NCBI GenBank assembly: GCA_022841345.1
Contig: JALHRR010000002.1
Span: forward strand, 173,663 to 237,662
Source: Saprospiraceae bacterium
GTDB taxonomy: Bacteria; Bacteroidota; Bacteroidia; Chitinophagales; Saprospiraceae
DNA: 64,000 nt
Reading direction: 5' to 3'
Shown: positions 17,232 to 27,024 of the stretch, one piece after another
Position numbering within the stretch: the stretch's first letter is position 1
Layout: the number at the start of each line of letters is the position of its first letter
Notes under the pieces: model-generated
Told to the model about the DNA's origin: nothing
Database searches by the model: none
What the model saw: only the letters and a program-made list of their open reading frames with translations
Made by a program: the position numbers and the translations under genes

Positions 17232-18227
17232 ATGATGCAAGAATTAATTGAACGCTTCATTCCTCAGGTCTATGAAGCGCTTGAAATAGGGCAGAATGCA
17301 GAAATTCATCCCCACAATTTTAAAATACATAATGTATTTATCAGCGGAATGGGGGGCTCAGGAATAGGAGCAAATTTTGTTCAGGACTTTGTCAGAGATG
17401 TAGCCAATGTTCCGGTAATGGTCGGCAAAGGATATTCCATTCCTTCCTGGATCAATAAAAACACCCTGGCCATTGTGTCCAGTTACTCAGGAAATACCGA
17501 AGAAACACTTGCTTGTTTTGAACAATTGTTAAGCACAGGTGCAAAAATAGTCGCAGTTTCTTCCGGTGGAAAAATCATTGAACTGGCTAAGCAGCATAAT
17601 CTGGATCATATCATTCTACCTGGTGGATGGCCATCTCCCCGCGCCTGTCTTGGTTTTTCATTTACTCAACAAATGTGCATTCTCGAGAAACTAGGCATTA
17701 TACCCAATGAACTGATCCAGCAAATTCGCTCAGGTAATCAATTGCTGGAATCAGACTCAGACAATATCCAGGAAAAAGCAAGACATATCGCTCAGATCCT
17801 GCAGGATAAAATCCCTGTGATTTACACAACAGACAGAATGGAAGCTGTAGGTTTAAGATTCAGACAACAGGTAAATGAAAATGCAAAAATGCTATGCTGG
17901 CATCATGTGATTCCTGAAATGAATCACAATGAATTGGTAGGCTGGAGAAATCCTTATCAGCAAATGGGTGTAATCGTATTCAGAAACAGAGATGATGTGT
18001 CCAGAAATGCAGCCAGAATTGATATCAACAAAACAATCATCACTGAATATACTAATACCTGGATCGAAGTTTATTCAAAAGGTAATACCCTGATAGAGAA
18101 ATCCATGTATTTGGTGCACCTGGGAGACTGGATCTCCATGCATTTATCAATATTCAGAAATGTGGATCCGGATGAAATAAAAGTAATTGATTACTTAAAG
18201 GAAGAACTATCTCATTTAGGGGCATAA
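17232..18227 (+). CDS. Bifunctional phosphoglucose/phosphomannose isomerase
   Basis: SIS-domain isomerase of 331 residues interconverting glucose-6-P or mannose-6-P with fructose-6-P. The first SIS domain has SGMGGSGIGANFVQDF (about 37-52) and 'AIVSSYSGNTEETLACFEQ'; the second part matches the bact-PGI_C domain, with 'PVIYTTDRMEAVGLRFRQQVNENAK' and 'MNHNELVGW' (parts). This type is common in archaea and Bacteroidota and supplies mannose precursors for surface sugars. Two adjacent ATGs are possible starts (17232 or 17235). No RBS decides between them, as is usual in this phylum. Confidence 0.92.
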   Translation: MMQELIERFIPQVYEALEIGQNAEIHPHNFKIHNVFISGMGGSGIGANFVQDFVRDVANVPVMVGKGYSIPSWINKNTLAIVSSYSGNTEETLACFEQLLSTGAKIVAVSSGGKIIELAKQHNLDHIILPGGWPSPRACLGFSFTQQMCILEKLGIIPNELIQQIRSGNQLLESDSDNIQEKARHIAQILQDKIPVIYTTDRMEAVGLRFRQQVNENAKMLCWHHVIPEMNHNELVGWRNPYQQMGVIVFRNRDDVSRNAARIDINKTIITEYTNTWIEVYSKGNTLIEKSMYLVHLGDWISMHLSIFRNVDPDEIKVIDYLKEELSHLGA

Positions 18228-18330
18228 AAAAAGTCCCGGTGTTCAGCCGGGACTCGTTCAGGTTGGTTTTGCTCATGGGAATTGGTAAGTTCCGTTCTTC
18301 GTCTAAAGTCGTCAATAATTCATATTAAAG
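18226..18330 (-). ncRNA. Candidate minus-strand small RNA with intrinsic terminator
   Basis: On the minus strand a strong terminator is present: GTCCCGG/CCGGGAC stem (18233-18239 with 18247-18253) followed by seven T. Upstream on that strand lies CATATTTG (complement of 18337-18344), a 7/8 match to the -7 box. No reading frame of note lies between. A transcript of about 105 nt is predicted. Alternatively the hairpin only ends antisense transcription or stabilises the isomerase mRNA. Confidence 0.35.
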
Positions 18331-18419
18331 TATATTCAAATATGATGCCAAACTCTTGAATTAATGCATTAAAATTAATTTAATTATATAAAATACAGAT
18401 AATCAATAAAATAAAAATC

Positions 18420-19172
18420 ATGGCTTTATTAGAAAATAAAACAATGTTGATTACGGGTGGATCCCGAGGGATCGGAGCATCGATTGTAAGAAGGCTTGCT
18501 TCAGAAGGAGCGGCGATTGCATTTACTTATGTATCGGAAGGATCGGAGGCTGCATCACAAGCGTTGGTGGAGGAATTGAGTGCTACAGGAGTACAAATCA
18601 AAGCTTACAGATCAGACGCTGCTTCATTCCAGGAAGCAGAGCAACTCGTTCAATCGGTAATGGCAGACTTTGGCAAAATGGATGTATTAGTCAATAATGC
18701 CGGTATCACAAAGGATACTTTGATGCTGAGGATGACGGAACAACAGTGGGATGATGTCATTCATGTCAATCTTAAGTCAGTTTTCAATCTAACAAAACAT
18801 GCTTTGCGTCCCATGCTTAAAGCCCAATCCGGTTCCATTATAAATATGTCCTCTGTAGTAGGAGTATTTGGCAATGCCGGCCAGGCGAATTATGCTGCTT
18901 CTAAAGCAGGCATAATAGGTTTTACAAAATCTATAGCCAAGGAAGTGGGCTCCAGACAAATCAGGTGCAATGCCATCGCACCAGGATTCATAGAAACAGA
19001 TATGACGCATGTACTGGATGAAAAAACGAAAGAAATGTTTTTAACGAATATTCCTATGAAACGTCTTGGGACAGGGGAGGAGGTTGCAAATGTTACTTTG
19101 TTTCTTGCTTCAGACCTATCCCAATATGTCACAGGTCAGGTCATTAGCGTTTGTGGCGGCCTGAATACTTAA
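18420..19172 (+). CDS. fabG: 3-oxoacyl-ACP reductase FabG
   Basis: Short-chain dehydrogenase of 250 residues that reduces 3-oxoacyl-ACP with NADPH in fatty acid elongation. Seen: the nucleotide-binding GGSRGIGA (13-20), NNAG (92-95), Asn117, Ser145, Tyr158 and Lys162 of the catalytic tetrad (YAASK), and the C-terminal 'FLASDLSQYVTGQVISVCGG' (part) typical of FabG. Length and gaps fit FabG rather than general SDRs. It is transcribed alone on the plus strand and is followed 11 bp later by the start of a lipoprotein gene, which may be co-transcribed. Confidence 0.92.
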   Translation: MALLENKTMLITGGSRGIGASIVRRLASEGAAIAFTYVSEGSEAASQALVEELSATGVQIKAYRSDAASFQEAEQLVQSVMADFGKMDVLVNNAGITKDTLMLRMTEQQWDDVIHVNLKSVFNLTKHALRPMLKAQSGSIINMSSVVGVFGNAGQANYAASKAGIIGFTKSIAKEVGSRQIRCNAIAPGFIETDMTHVLDEKTKEMFLTNIPMKRLGTGEEVANVTLFLASDLSQYVTGQVISVCGGLNT

Positions 19173-19183
19173 AATCATCCGTT

Positions 19184-20458
19184 ATGACGAAATCTGTATT
19201 TTTTGCATTCCTGAGCCTCACCTTTTGGTTAACCGCTTGTTCACCTGTTCTCAAACAAGTTTGGGTGGATCCGGTTAGCATTAAAGAAATGCCATATGAC
19301 AGCATGGCTAAAATAACCCGGGCTACCGGGCTATACCAGTCATGTCTGGATTGGGATCATTATGTGCCTGATGCTAAATACAGTAATCACCTGCCAATTA
19401 AAACCATTTTTTTGAATGTCCACATTATGGATAATGTGGACAGTTCTTACAATTTCAGACAAGAGGCAGGAAGAAAATTCGGAAGGGATTTGTTGTACCA
19501 TATCAATGCGATGATGACAGATAACGCCAAAATGAGGTTACCCATTGGAAATGAAACCCCGGTCCTTCCTTCAAGATTAAAATTTGAATTGAAAACCAAT
19601 CCTGAAATCCCGGAGGATGATGGCATTTATTTTCATTATGATGATGAACTATATTTTATGGTCACCAGGGGAAAGGATCGTAACATTACAGATCGCAAGG
19701 CTATTGACAAGTATAAAGTAAGAGATTCAGTCATAAATATATTCATTATGCCGCATCATCCCGATTCCGTTGCGAGCCCCACCTATGCTCCACATTGGTC
19801 CGGGATTGCATTAGGAACTGCTGTTAAGCTCTGCGGTATATATGAAAATAACATAGATGCCTATGGCATCAAAGGTACCGCATCTCACGAAATTGCTCAT
19901 GTATTGGGGCTTGCTCATGCCTGGAGTGCTTCCGATGGATGTGAAGACACTCCTGTACATTCTAATTGCTTTAATTATACAGATACCTCTCCCTGTGATA
20001 AGGAAGTTTCAAATAATATGATGGACTATAATCTTTGGCAAGAAGCACTGACACCTTGCCAAATCGGTAAAATGCATTCAACAGTTGCCCGTTTTAATAC
20101 AAATGTGAGAAAAGTGGTGAAGCCTGATTGGTGCAAATATGATTCTACAGCTACGATCATTATTACAGATACAATCACCTGGGGAGGATCCAAAGATTTG
20201 GCAGGTGACATCATTATTGAAAAAGGTGGGCACCTTATCATTAAATGTCGTGTATCCATGGCAGAAGGGGCAGCCATCATTGTGAAACTGGGAGGAAGTT
20301 TATTGCTGGATAATGCTCATCTTCACAACAGCTGTGGCGCTTCCTGGAATGGTATTTTGATGGAAACCTTGGGTAAAAGTATACCAACTGTAACAAGATC
20401 AGGAGCAGTTAATATCGAACATATAGACCAGTCGAAATTAATCAGGACAAAACCATAA
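19184..20458 (+). CDS. M43-like (pappalysin-type) zinc metalloprotease lipoprotein
   Basis: Lipoprotein protease of 424 residues. The ATG at 19184 is preferred because it starts the lipoprotein signal ending at Cys19 (LTAC); an earlier in-frame start lies inside fabG. The metzincin zinc site HEIAHVLGLAH covers residues 235-245, and the Met-turn is in SNNMMDY near 279-282, with paired cysteines between them as in pappalysins. The C-terminal ~90 residues ('GDIIIEKGGHLIIKCRVSMAEGAAIIV', part) form a beta-helix-like stretch ending without a T9SS sorting domain. So unlike the M43 protein at 35-36 kb it is probably anchored by lipid in the envelope. Substrate unknown. Confidence 0.85.
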   Translation: MTKSVFFAFLSLTFWLTACSPVLKQVWVDPVSIKEMPYDSMAKITRATGLYQSCLDWDHYVPDAKYSNHLPIKTIFLNVHIMDNVDSSYNFRQEAGRKFGRDLLYHINAMMTDNAKMRLPIGNETPVLPSRLKFELKTNPEIPEDDGIYFHYDDELYFMVTRGKDRNITDRKAIDKYKVRDSVINIFIMPHHPDSVASPTYAPHWSGIALGTAVKLCGIYENNIDAYGIKGTASHEIAHVLGLAHAWSASDGCEDTPVHSNCFNYTDTSPCDKEVSNNMMDYNLWQEALTPCQIGKMHSTVARFNTNVRKVVKPDWCKYDSTATIIITDTITWGGSKDLAGDIIIEKGGHLIIKCRVSMAEGAAIIVKLGGSLLLDNAHLHNSCGASWNGILMETLGKSIPTVTRSGAVNIEHIDQSKLIRTKP

Positions 20459-20645
20459 TAGGATGATATCTGAAATCCTGCTGTTCGGGTAAATTAATCA
20501 CAAATATTTTTCGTTTATTGATGTAGGGTGTTCAAATGAATCAATTTTAGAAAAGTAAAGTTTATTTTAATAAAATTAATACATTTAGATTAAGTCTTCA
20601 CTTCTGATTGCTTCGTATTCTACACTAACAAATGGAATTAGAATT

Positions 20646-21416
20646 ATGGTTGATTCTTACATTTTGAGAGTCCTTTTCCTCTTCGCTTTTTCAATATGTT
20701 CCTTCTCAACTGAAGGCCAGGAAGTTCGAAAACTTAAATATGCACTTGAAACGAATACAATGAGCTGGCTTTCCGGACATGGAGGGCCAGACCTCAGATT
20801 TGTAGTTTTGAAAGGCAGATGGCAATGGTATGCTGGTCTGAAAGTACCATTTTATCATACCTATTTTATTGAAGGAATGCCTGATGATCAATTATTGTTT
20901 CACAGACAAAAGTTTTCGCATGGTATTGATCCAATTATTGGCTTCAGAGCTACTTTTGGAAGATTTCAAATAGGGTCATTTATCCAATATGGAAAATATT
21001 ATTACAATAACTCCCGAACAGTATGTGTTGGCGGAACACCAGTGTTGAATGAATTTGGCCAGGCAACAGGATATACAAGGTGCGAAGGAATAGATATTAA
21101 TCAGTTTAGAGAGATTACAGGCAGATTTGGAATTGGAGTTGAAAAATTAGTGAGAGTCTATAGTAAAGGAAATTTTTCAATTCATGCAGGAACTACCCTT
21201 CAGCTCAATTTTATCACCTCAAAGTATGAAGGATACCTGAATAATTCTGAAAATGGTGAGAATGGCGTACATGACACTAAACCGGAAATACACCGGTCTT
21301 TCGATAAGATATTGCTGGAGAATATCGCTATGTCTCATGTAATGAATGTATCGCCCCGATTTGAAAGAGTAAGAGTTGCTCCTAAATTTTTAATTCAACT
21401 TAGGTATACATTATGA
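20646..21416 (+). CDS. Exported protein, probable outer-membrane beta-barrel
   Basis: Unrecognised 256-residue protein with an N-terminal signal peptide (cleavage near STEG-Q, about residue 24). The mature part is rich in aromatic residues and Gly with alternating strands ('WQWYAGLKVPFYHTYF', 'FQIGSFIQYGKYYYNNS', 'KFLIQLRYTL' at the very end). The last residue run ending in Leu after aromatic/polar alternation is typical of an outer-membrane barrel end. It overlaps the next gene by 4 bp (ATGA), so translation of the two is probably coupled. Function unknown. Confidence 0.7.
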   Translation: MVDSYILRVLFLFAFSICSFSTEGQEVRKLKYALETNTMSWLSGHGGPDLRFVVLKGRWQWYAGLKVPFYHTYFIEGMPDDQLLFHRQKFSHGIDPIIGFRATFGRFQIGSFIQYGKYYYNNSRTVCVGGTPVLNEFGQATGYTRCEGIDINQFREITGRFGIGVEKLVRVYSKGNFSIHAGTTLQLNFITSKYEGYLNNSENGENGVHDTKPEIHRSFDKILLENIAMSHVMNVSPRFERVRVAPKFLIQLRYTL

Positions 21417-22051
21417 TAAAATTCACGCAATTTTCTGCTGTTATCCTTTTAATTCTTTTTTCAGGATTTCAATGTGAAAGGGAATCTGTAACGGCCTTAA
21501 ATATCATAGAGGGTACTGTTATTTCATGCTCCGGTCAGCCCATAACAGAAGTAATAGTACTTCAGGATGCTTCCGGAACTGCCTTGGCTGTGGATACTGT
21601 ATATCCGGATGACCAGGGTTTTTTCCTCCATCAATTTACTTCCATCACGCGTATGTATTATCTGGTACCGGCTACAAATACCTGTAGTTCGGTTTGGCTG
21701 GAATTGGAAACTGGAAAAAAATCAGAAGTCACCCTTCGACAAACCCCCATATTTGATGCATTGAATCTTACAATAGACCTGGAACCCGCGATAGTGGATT
21801 CTGTAAGATTCAGGATATTTGGTGCCCGGGATGTAAATGATAATTCAGGATCAATAATTTATCGTGATCCTCAAAATTTTGATTCCGGCATTACAACGCA
21901 ATGGGATACCCTGTCTAAAATTTATAGACTGGGGGAGGAAAGGACTTATTTTCTGAATACAGAGATTTACAGGAAAGGGTCAAGTACAGTATTTAAAAAT
22001 GAAACCATCTCCATTCAAAAGCAACCCATTTTCAGGACAATATCACTTTGA
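21413..22051 (+). CDS. Exported hypothetical protein with Ig-like fold
   Basis: Unrecognised 212-residue protein. The hydrophobic N terminus ends in SGFQC, so it may be a lipoprotein, though the lipobox is imperfect. Residues about 30-105 ('NIIEGTVISCSGQPITEVIVLQDASG', part) look like a carboxypeptidase-regulatory or CNA-B-like beta-sandwich; the rest is also strand-rich. It overlaps the preceding barrel gene by 4 bp, suggesting that the two products work together at the envelope. No enzymatic motif is seen. Confidence 0.65.
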   Translation: MIKFTQFSAVILLILFSGFQCERESVTALNIIEGTVISCSGQPITEVIVLQDASGTALAVDTVYPDDQGFFLHQFTSITRMYYLVPATNTCSSVWLELETGKKSEVTLRQTPIFDALNLTIDLEPAIVDSVRFRIFGARDVNDNSGSIIYRDPQNFDSGITTQWDTLSKIYRLGEERTYFLNTEIYRKGSSTVFKNETISIQKQPIFRTISL

Positions 22052-22185
22052 TTACAGGATTTAGCTACGGAAAATTGTCACCAGCATATATTATAAATAT
22101 GTATTATACAATGTTTAATTTAAGATACTAACACTCGGAGCGAAAAAATTATTTCACTAAATAGTGTGTGTTTATAATTATTTTA

Positions 22186-22193
22186 TAGATTTG
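22186..22193 (+). promoter_or_regulatory. Possible -7 promoter box of the adhesin-like gene
   Basis: TAGATTTG is a perfect TAnnTTTG. No convincing -33 element is found 19 bp upstream. The predicted leader to the ATG at 22445 would be about 245 nt, part of a 393-bp AT-rich spacer (22052-22444) that has no other feature. Confidence 0.35.
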
Positions 22194-22444
22194 TAGTAAT
22201 ATTGCTACTTATGTAATTTAATTGTAATATAATTTTTGCTATTATGTTGTAGCAGAATTTGATACATATTACATTTAATATTACTTTCTACCTGTTTGCC
22301 AGACTGAGGTCTGACTTATCAATCAAATTAACTGCTTTCGGAGATCAAATTAATGTTGCTATTGCAATGATTATAATCCACCCCGGATGGATCCTGACAG
22401 CCATTAATCAATCCTCAATTTATTCTCAAAAACAATTTTTAGCT

Positions 22445-25400
22445 ATGAATTACATCGACAAATCAATTAGGTTTCAAAAAGGCCTGTTCAGGTATTACTG
22501 CATTACATTGGCTTTTTTCTTTTGCCAGATCCCTGGCCTCATCCATGCCCAATCCTGCAATTCACCAGGTGATATCGTCCTGTACGATGAGGTAACAGAC
22601 GGTGAAATATCAGGTGTAGTAGCCACTCCGGATGTAAATATTCCTTTTCCTCCGGCATTTGACCCTGCTATCACTTATGTGGTAAATGGTTCTGCTCCGG
22701 ATGCAGATCGGGACGTCATTACATTTACTGTTCCTTTTGGAGCGGAGTTAAGTTTTTTAAATATCAATACACATACCCCTTGTGCTGCCATTGATAGAGT
22801 GGTGATTTGGGAAGGGCCTGATAATACGGGTACTCAGCTTTATAGTTCCTTGAATGATGGATATATAAGTGGTAATCTTGGGCCATTGCCAGCCGGAACT
22901 TACACTTTACTGATAAATCAGAATGCAGATGTGGGACCAAGTCCCGCTTGTGATATCACCTGTTACAGAATTGGTTTCAGATTAAGTTGTGTGGAAATTC
23001 CGGTAACATGCCCTGTGGACTTCAGTGTATGTACGGACGATGGGGTAGTTTTTTTAGATGAATTGGCTGGAATTTCTCCTCCTTCTGTTGGTTTGGAAAG
23101 CGTTTTTTCAGGTCCCGGAGTTACAGCATTTGATGCTGAACAAGGTTTATGGGACTTTGATCCTGAAACAGCAGGAACAGGTGTCCATGTAATATCTTAT
23201 ACATACACTACCGAAGCAGGTTGCACTAATTTTTGCGAATTTAGTATCACAGTATATGAATCTCCAGAAGTTGATTGCCCGGGTATCCTTGCATTTTGTG
23301 TCAATGAAGAACCTGTAGACCTAAATGCACTTGTGTCTCCTGCAGGAGGTGAGTTTTCAGGAGCACCAATAGTGGATGGGATTTTTGATCCTGGAGCAGC
23401 CGGCACGGGTATTTATTTGATTAACTACAGTGTAACAAATGAAAATGACTGCAGTGATGATTGCACTTTCATCGTTGGTGTTACACCAATTCCAAATTCT
23501 AACTTTAGAAATCCGGGCACATTTGTTTTAACCCCGTACGTAGGATTTATTGATTTTAGTTCCGACCATGATATTTGCGAGCAGGATACAGCCAATTATG
23601 GTTCCGCTGCCTTACCTGTCGTTAATTCATATTCCTGGTCAATCAGTGGCGGTGGAGTCATACTGGCTGGAGCAAACAGCAGACATGTTCAGGTGCATTG
23701 GACGGAGCCGGGTGTGCACACTTTGAGTTTGGTTGTAACTCAGATTAGTACGGAATGTCAGTCAACAAATGAAATTGTGGTAACAGTTTTGGAGCTTCCA
23801 GAGGTAACATGTCCGGCTGATATTTTTGTTTGCGAAAGTGAGGTTTCTATTGATTTGGATGGCCTGGCTTTACCTGCAGGTGGAACATTCTCCGGAAACT
23901 TCATTACAGGTGATGAATTCAGTATAGAAAGTGCAGGACTTGGTACGCATCCTGTTGATTATACAATAATAGGTGCTAATGGGTGTGAGAATTCTTGTTC
24001 ATTTAATATATTAGTAAGATATGAACCTTCAATGGAGTTTGAATCCACTAATCCTGATTCAACGACATTGGAGATCTGCAATGGATCATTCACTGATATA
24101 ACACCGGTTCTGGATTCCCTCTCACAAACATTTGGACTCATTCAGGGTGCAGACTATCAATTTGAGATCAAAAGCATTTCATGGAGCGAGACAGGTGATG
24201 AGGATATCGATTTTATTGGAAATGACGGCTATGGTCCTGTTGGGGGAGCAGATTTAGGAGAAGGTGACACTATTACTGTAATCGCTGACTCATTATCACA
24301 TACGTCCGAATTTCCTGTGTGGATTAGATATGAAGTGTACGTGAGACAATTAAGATGCAATTTATTGACGGATTCAGCCAGCTTTGTAGTGGAAGTCAGA
24401 CCTTCATTGATACTGGAGGTAACTTATATCACACCGGAAAATCCAGATTCTACGGTGTGTAATGGGGACTCCATTGATATTGTTTTGGGCTTGATAGAAA
24501 GCCAGGATACAGTTTATACTATAGGCGAGGATTATGTAATCGTAGTTGATTCCATTGAACATAGCATAGGTGATACTACAAGTTTTGAGAGCGATTATGG
24601 TGTGCTGCTTGGAGGAAATCTTGAATCGGGTGATACCATTACAGGAATAAGTGAGGCTTTATCACACGCTGAGCTTTTGCCTGTATATGTTAAATATAAT
24701 ATTACTCTTTATGATTCTATATGCATTTCCGGGAGCTCACATTCAATCATCATTGAAATTGCACCGGGACCCTATGTGATTTGTCCTTCTGATACAACTA
24801 TTTCTGCTATTCCAAATCTGGAAGATGAATGTACAGGCAGCTATTTCTTTGTGCATCCCACAATTACAGCTGCATGTGAGCCGGTCGATTTATTATTTTC
24901 GATCGATGCTGGTACTCCGGTCATTGTAATTCAGGGAGATACAATAACTATAGAACTGGGACCTGAAGGAGATTATACGGTAAATTACAGCGTAACGGAT
25001 GGCTCAGGAAATTCGGATGCCTGTTCATTTATCATTTCAGTCCTCGATAATATTGCTCCGGTGGTAGAATGCAGGGATACAATGATAATCCTCACATCCA
25101 CTGATCCATATATATTATCAGAATCTGACGTTCTCAATTTAGCCAACACTTTTGATGCATGTTCTGACATCAATGTCCTGAGCATTGTTCCGGCAGAACT
25201 GACTTGCGACGATGTCAAAGGTTCGGTTGCTATTTTGGTGACAGTAGAAGATGAAAACGGTAATACTGCAACATGTACATCCAATATTCAGTTGGAAGAA
25301 GATACTTCCCTGCCCTCACCATGGACAAACAGTGATGTGGGGCCTGCAAATGGTTCAGCAGAATTCTCAGGTTGTACAGGTGATGGTACATTTAATGTGA

Positions 25401-26149
25401 GTTCAACCGGATTTAGTTATCCGGCCAGTGATATTATTCATAGTTTGTATCAGAATATTTGTGGCAATGGCAGCATCACTGTCAGACTGGCTGCAGTCAC
25501 AAATTTAGGCTGGGGGGGCATACAATTCAGAGAAAGTTTAGCACAGGGTTCCAGAAAAATTGCATTCCAGTCGCAGCTGTCGAATATTCTGGTCCGTCAG
25601 GTCAGAACTGTAACTAACGGTCCGGTCACTTCGCAGTCTATAACCCGGGCAGGACATACCTGGCTCAGAATTGAAAGAATCGGCAATTCCTTCACAGGAT
25701 ATTCGTCACCCAATGGAATAAACTGGTTTTTTGCATTCAATACCGTATTGGTTTTGCCGGAGTGTCTTCAGATGGGCATGTATGCTCAGGCACAGAACCT
25801 CAGCACTGAAGTAACAGCTTCGTTTGACAATGTCACCATAATTGGCACTCCTCTTCCTCCTGTAAATGACCAGCCGGGAACAGATTTAGCCAGGGATCAA
25901 TCTCAAATAAAGATGATCGCTATGCCAAATCCTGCCAGCGAATTAACACAGATCAACATCAGTGGAATACATGGAGTTGGTAATGGATCACTCATGATAA
26001 CTGATATTATGGGAAGGACTATATTGAATGAAAGAGTTAGTAATGGTTCGATTCTGGTTCCTGTACATAACTGGATGCCGGGTCTGTACTCAATCCGACT
26101 GGAGCATGATGGTAACTATCTAACTGATAAGTTATTGATCGTTAAATAA
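22445..26149 (+). CDS. Large T9SS-secreted multidomain (PKD/HYR-like) protein
   Basis: Secreted adhesin-like protein of 1234 residues. The ATG at 22445 is chosen because a signal peptide follows (cleavage near IHA-Q); 62 further in-frame residues upstream are unlike a protein start. After a CUB-like or pre-peptidase-like N-terminal domain come Cys-rich repeat modules of about 85-100 residues, each beginning 'CP..' and ending in 'NDCSDDCTFIV'-like text, then a PKD-like module, two paralogous modules with 'DSTVCNGDSIDI'/'LSHAELLPVYVKY' text, a HYR-like domain ('VECRDTMIIL', 'VTVEDENGNTATC'), a lectin/glucanase-like beta-sandwich, and a C-terminal type A T9SS sorting domain starting 'AMPNPASELTQINI'. 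It probably acts at the cell surface in attachment. A terminator follows. Confidence 0.85.
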   Translation: MNYIDKSIRFQKGLFRYYCITLAFFFCQIPGLIHAQSCNSPGDIVLYDEVTDGEISGVVATPDVNIPFPPAFDPAITYVVNGSAPDADRDVITFTVPFGAELSFLNINTHTPCAAIDRVVIWEGPDNTGTQLYSSLNDGYISGNLGPLPAGTYTLLINQNADVGPSPACDITCYRIGFRLSCVEIPVTCPVDFSVCTDDGVVFLDELAGISPPSVGLESVFSGPGVTAFDAEQGLWDFDPETAGTGVHVISYTYTTEAGCTNFCEFSITVYESPEVDCPGILAFCVNEEPVDLNALVSPAGGEFSGAPIVDGIFDPGAAGTGIYLINYSVTNENDCSDDCTFIVGVTPIPNSNFRNPGTFVLTPYVGFIDFSSDHDICEQDTANYGSAALPVVNSYSWSISGGGVILAGANSRHVQVHWTEPGVHTLSLVVTQISTECQSTNEIVVTVLELPEVTCPADIFVCESEVSIDLDGLALPAGGTFSGNFITGDEFSIESAGLGTHPVDYTIIGANGCENSCSFNILVRYEPSMEFESTNPDSTTLEICNGSFTDITPVLDSLSQTFGLIQGADYQFEIKSISWSETGDEDIDFIGNDGYGPVGGADLGEGDTITVIADSLSHTSEFPVWIRYEVYVRQLRCNLLTDSASFVVEVRPSLILEVTYITPENPDSTVCNGDSIDIVLGLIESQDTVYTIGEDYVIVVDSIEHSIGDTTSFESDYGVLLGGNLESGDTITGISEALSHAELLPVYVKYNITLYDSICISGSSHSIIIEIAPGPYVICPSDTTISAIPNLEDECTGSYFFVHPTITAACEPVDLLFSIDAGTPVIVIQGDTITIELGPEGDYTVNYSVTDGSGNSDACSFIISVLDNIAPVVECRDTMIILTSTDPYILSESDVLNLANTFDACSDINVLSIVPAELTCDDVKGSVAILVTVEDENGNTATCTSNIQLEEDTSLPSPWTNSDVGPANGSAEFSGCTGDGTFNVSSTGFSYPASDIIHSLYQNICGNGSITVRLAAVTNLGWGGIQFRESLAQGSRKIAFQSQLSNILVRQVRTVTNGPVTSQSITRAGHTWLRIERIGNSFTGYSSPNGINWFFAFNTVLVLPECLQMGMYAQAQNLSTEVTASFDNVTIIGTPLPPVNDQPGTDLARDQSQIKMIAMPNPASELTQINISGIHGVGNGSLMITDIMGRTILNERVSNGSILVPVHNWMPGLYSIRLEHDGNYLTDKLLIVK

Positions 26150-26173
26150 TAAGCTTTGATTGAAAATTTGAAG

Positions 26174-26202
26174 AGGCTCCGCTGTTATAGTGGGGCCTTT
26201 TT
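26174..26202 (+). terminator. Rho-independent terminator after the adhesin-like gene
   Basis: AGGCTCCGC (26174-26182) pairs with GTGGGGCCT (26190-26198) using two G:U pairs, 7-nt loop, followed by TTTTT. Confidence 0.7.
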
Positions 26203-26349
26203 AAATTTTAATTCAATTTGCATTTATAAGAGCAAGGAATTGGGATTTTGATTTAAAAACGACTACAATTGAGCAATGAGCTTTCTATCTCCTGAGTAAT
26301 TATTTGGCAGCAAAAGCCAGTAACATTTATTTCAAAGTAGAATTACTGT

Positions 26350-26357
26350 TAGCTTTG
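26350..26357 (+). promoter_or_regulatory. -7 box of the sigma factor gene
   Basis: Perfect TAnnTTTG (TAGCTTTG) 38 bp upstream of the sigma gene ATG; no good -33 element. Suggests that the sigma gene itself is read by the housekeeping polymerase. Confidence 0.4.
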
Positions 26358-26395
26358 TATTACCACATAGATATTTTCATTGGCAATTATAAATA

Positions 26396-26956
26396 ATGAA
26401 TAAAGAGCTTCTGAATCAAATAAAGGAGGGAAGTGAATCAGCGTTTGAAGCTGTTTTTAATGAGTACTATGAAAGTCTCGCTTACTTTGCTTATAAATAT
26501 GTGGGTAACACCCAGGCTGCAGAAGATATCGTTCAGGATATATTTGTCAAAATATGGGCAAACAGACAAACATTACAAATAGAACAAAGCTGGAGTGCAT
26601 ACCTGTATGGAGCAGTAAAAAATGCCTGTTTAAATCAGGTCAAATCACAAAAGATTAGAACTGAATATGCTGCAAAGCAACATCTCATTATTGAAAAGCA
26701 CAATTATATTTCAAATGAAATCGATGCCTCTGATCTCAGTGTCCTGATAGATACTGCTGTGTATTCATTGCCGGTGGAGCGACAGAAAATTTTCAGGATG
26801 AGCAGAGAAGAGGGTTTGAAATATGCCGAGATTGCAGAAAGATTGGGGATTTCAATCAAAACGGTTGAAGCCCAAATGGGAAAAGCACTGCAATATATGA
26901 GGAGTATGCTGAAGGACTTTTTAATAATCATACCGGGTATATTTTTATATCCATAA
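26396..26956 (+). CDS. RNA polymerase ECF sigma-70 factor (Bacteroidetes FecI-like)
   Basis: ECF sigma factor of 186 residues, of the group expanded in Bacteroidota. Region 2 is at about residues 15-75 ('FNEYYESLAYFAYKYVGN', 'AEDIVQDIFVKIW'), region 4 at about 115-170 ('LPVERQKIFRMSREEGLKYAEIAERLGISIKTVEAQM', part) with a clear helix-turn-helix. The last residues form a short hydrophobic stretch ('LIIIPGIFLYP'), also typical. The next genes are a FecR anti-sigma and an STN protein, the standard signalling triplet. Its probable target promoters (GGGGTA-N14-TGTC) lie before fecR and before the TonB receptor at 30377. Confidence 0.95.
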   Translation: MNKELLNQIKEGSESAFEAVFNEYYESLAYFAYKYVGNTQAAEDIVQDIFVKIWANRQTLQIEQSWSAYLYGAVKNACLNQVKSQKIRTEYAAKQHLIIEKHNYISNEIDASDLSVLIDTAVYSLPVERQKIFRMSREEGLKYAEIAERLGISIKTVEAQMGKALQYMRSMLKDFLIIIPGIFLYP

Positions 26957-26976
26957 TTTATTTTTCAATTGCAATA

Positions 26977-27000
26977 GGGGTAGAATCAAAGTGAATTGTC
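26977..27000 (+). promoter_or_regulatory. Predicted ECF-sigma promoter of the fecR-STN operon
   Basis: GGGGTA (26977-26982), exactly 14 bp, TGTC (26997-27000). The same element with identical spacing lies at 30324-30347. The fecR ATG at 27025 is 24 bp downstream, leaving a short leader. Confidence 0.65.
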
Positions 27001-27024
27001 ATTAAATAAGTGAAAAGAAGATTT

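Noticed and set aside
22259..22444. N-terminal extension of the adhesin-like gene
   Set aside because: In frame, but it does not look like a signal peptide and is followed by a proper one at 22445.
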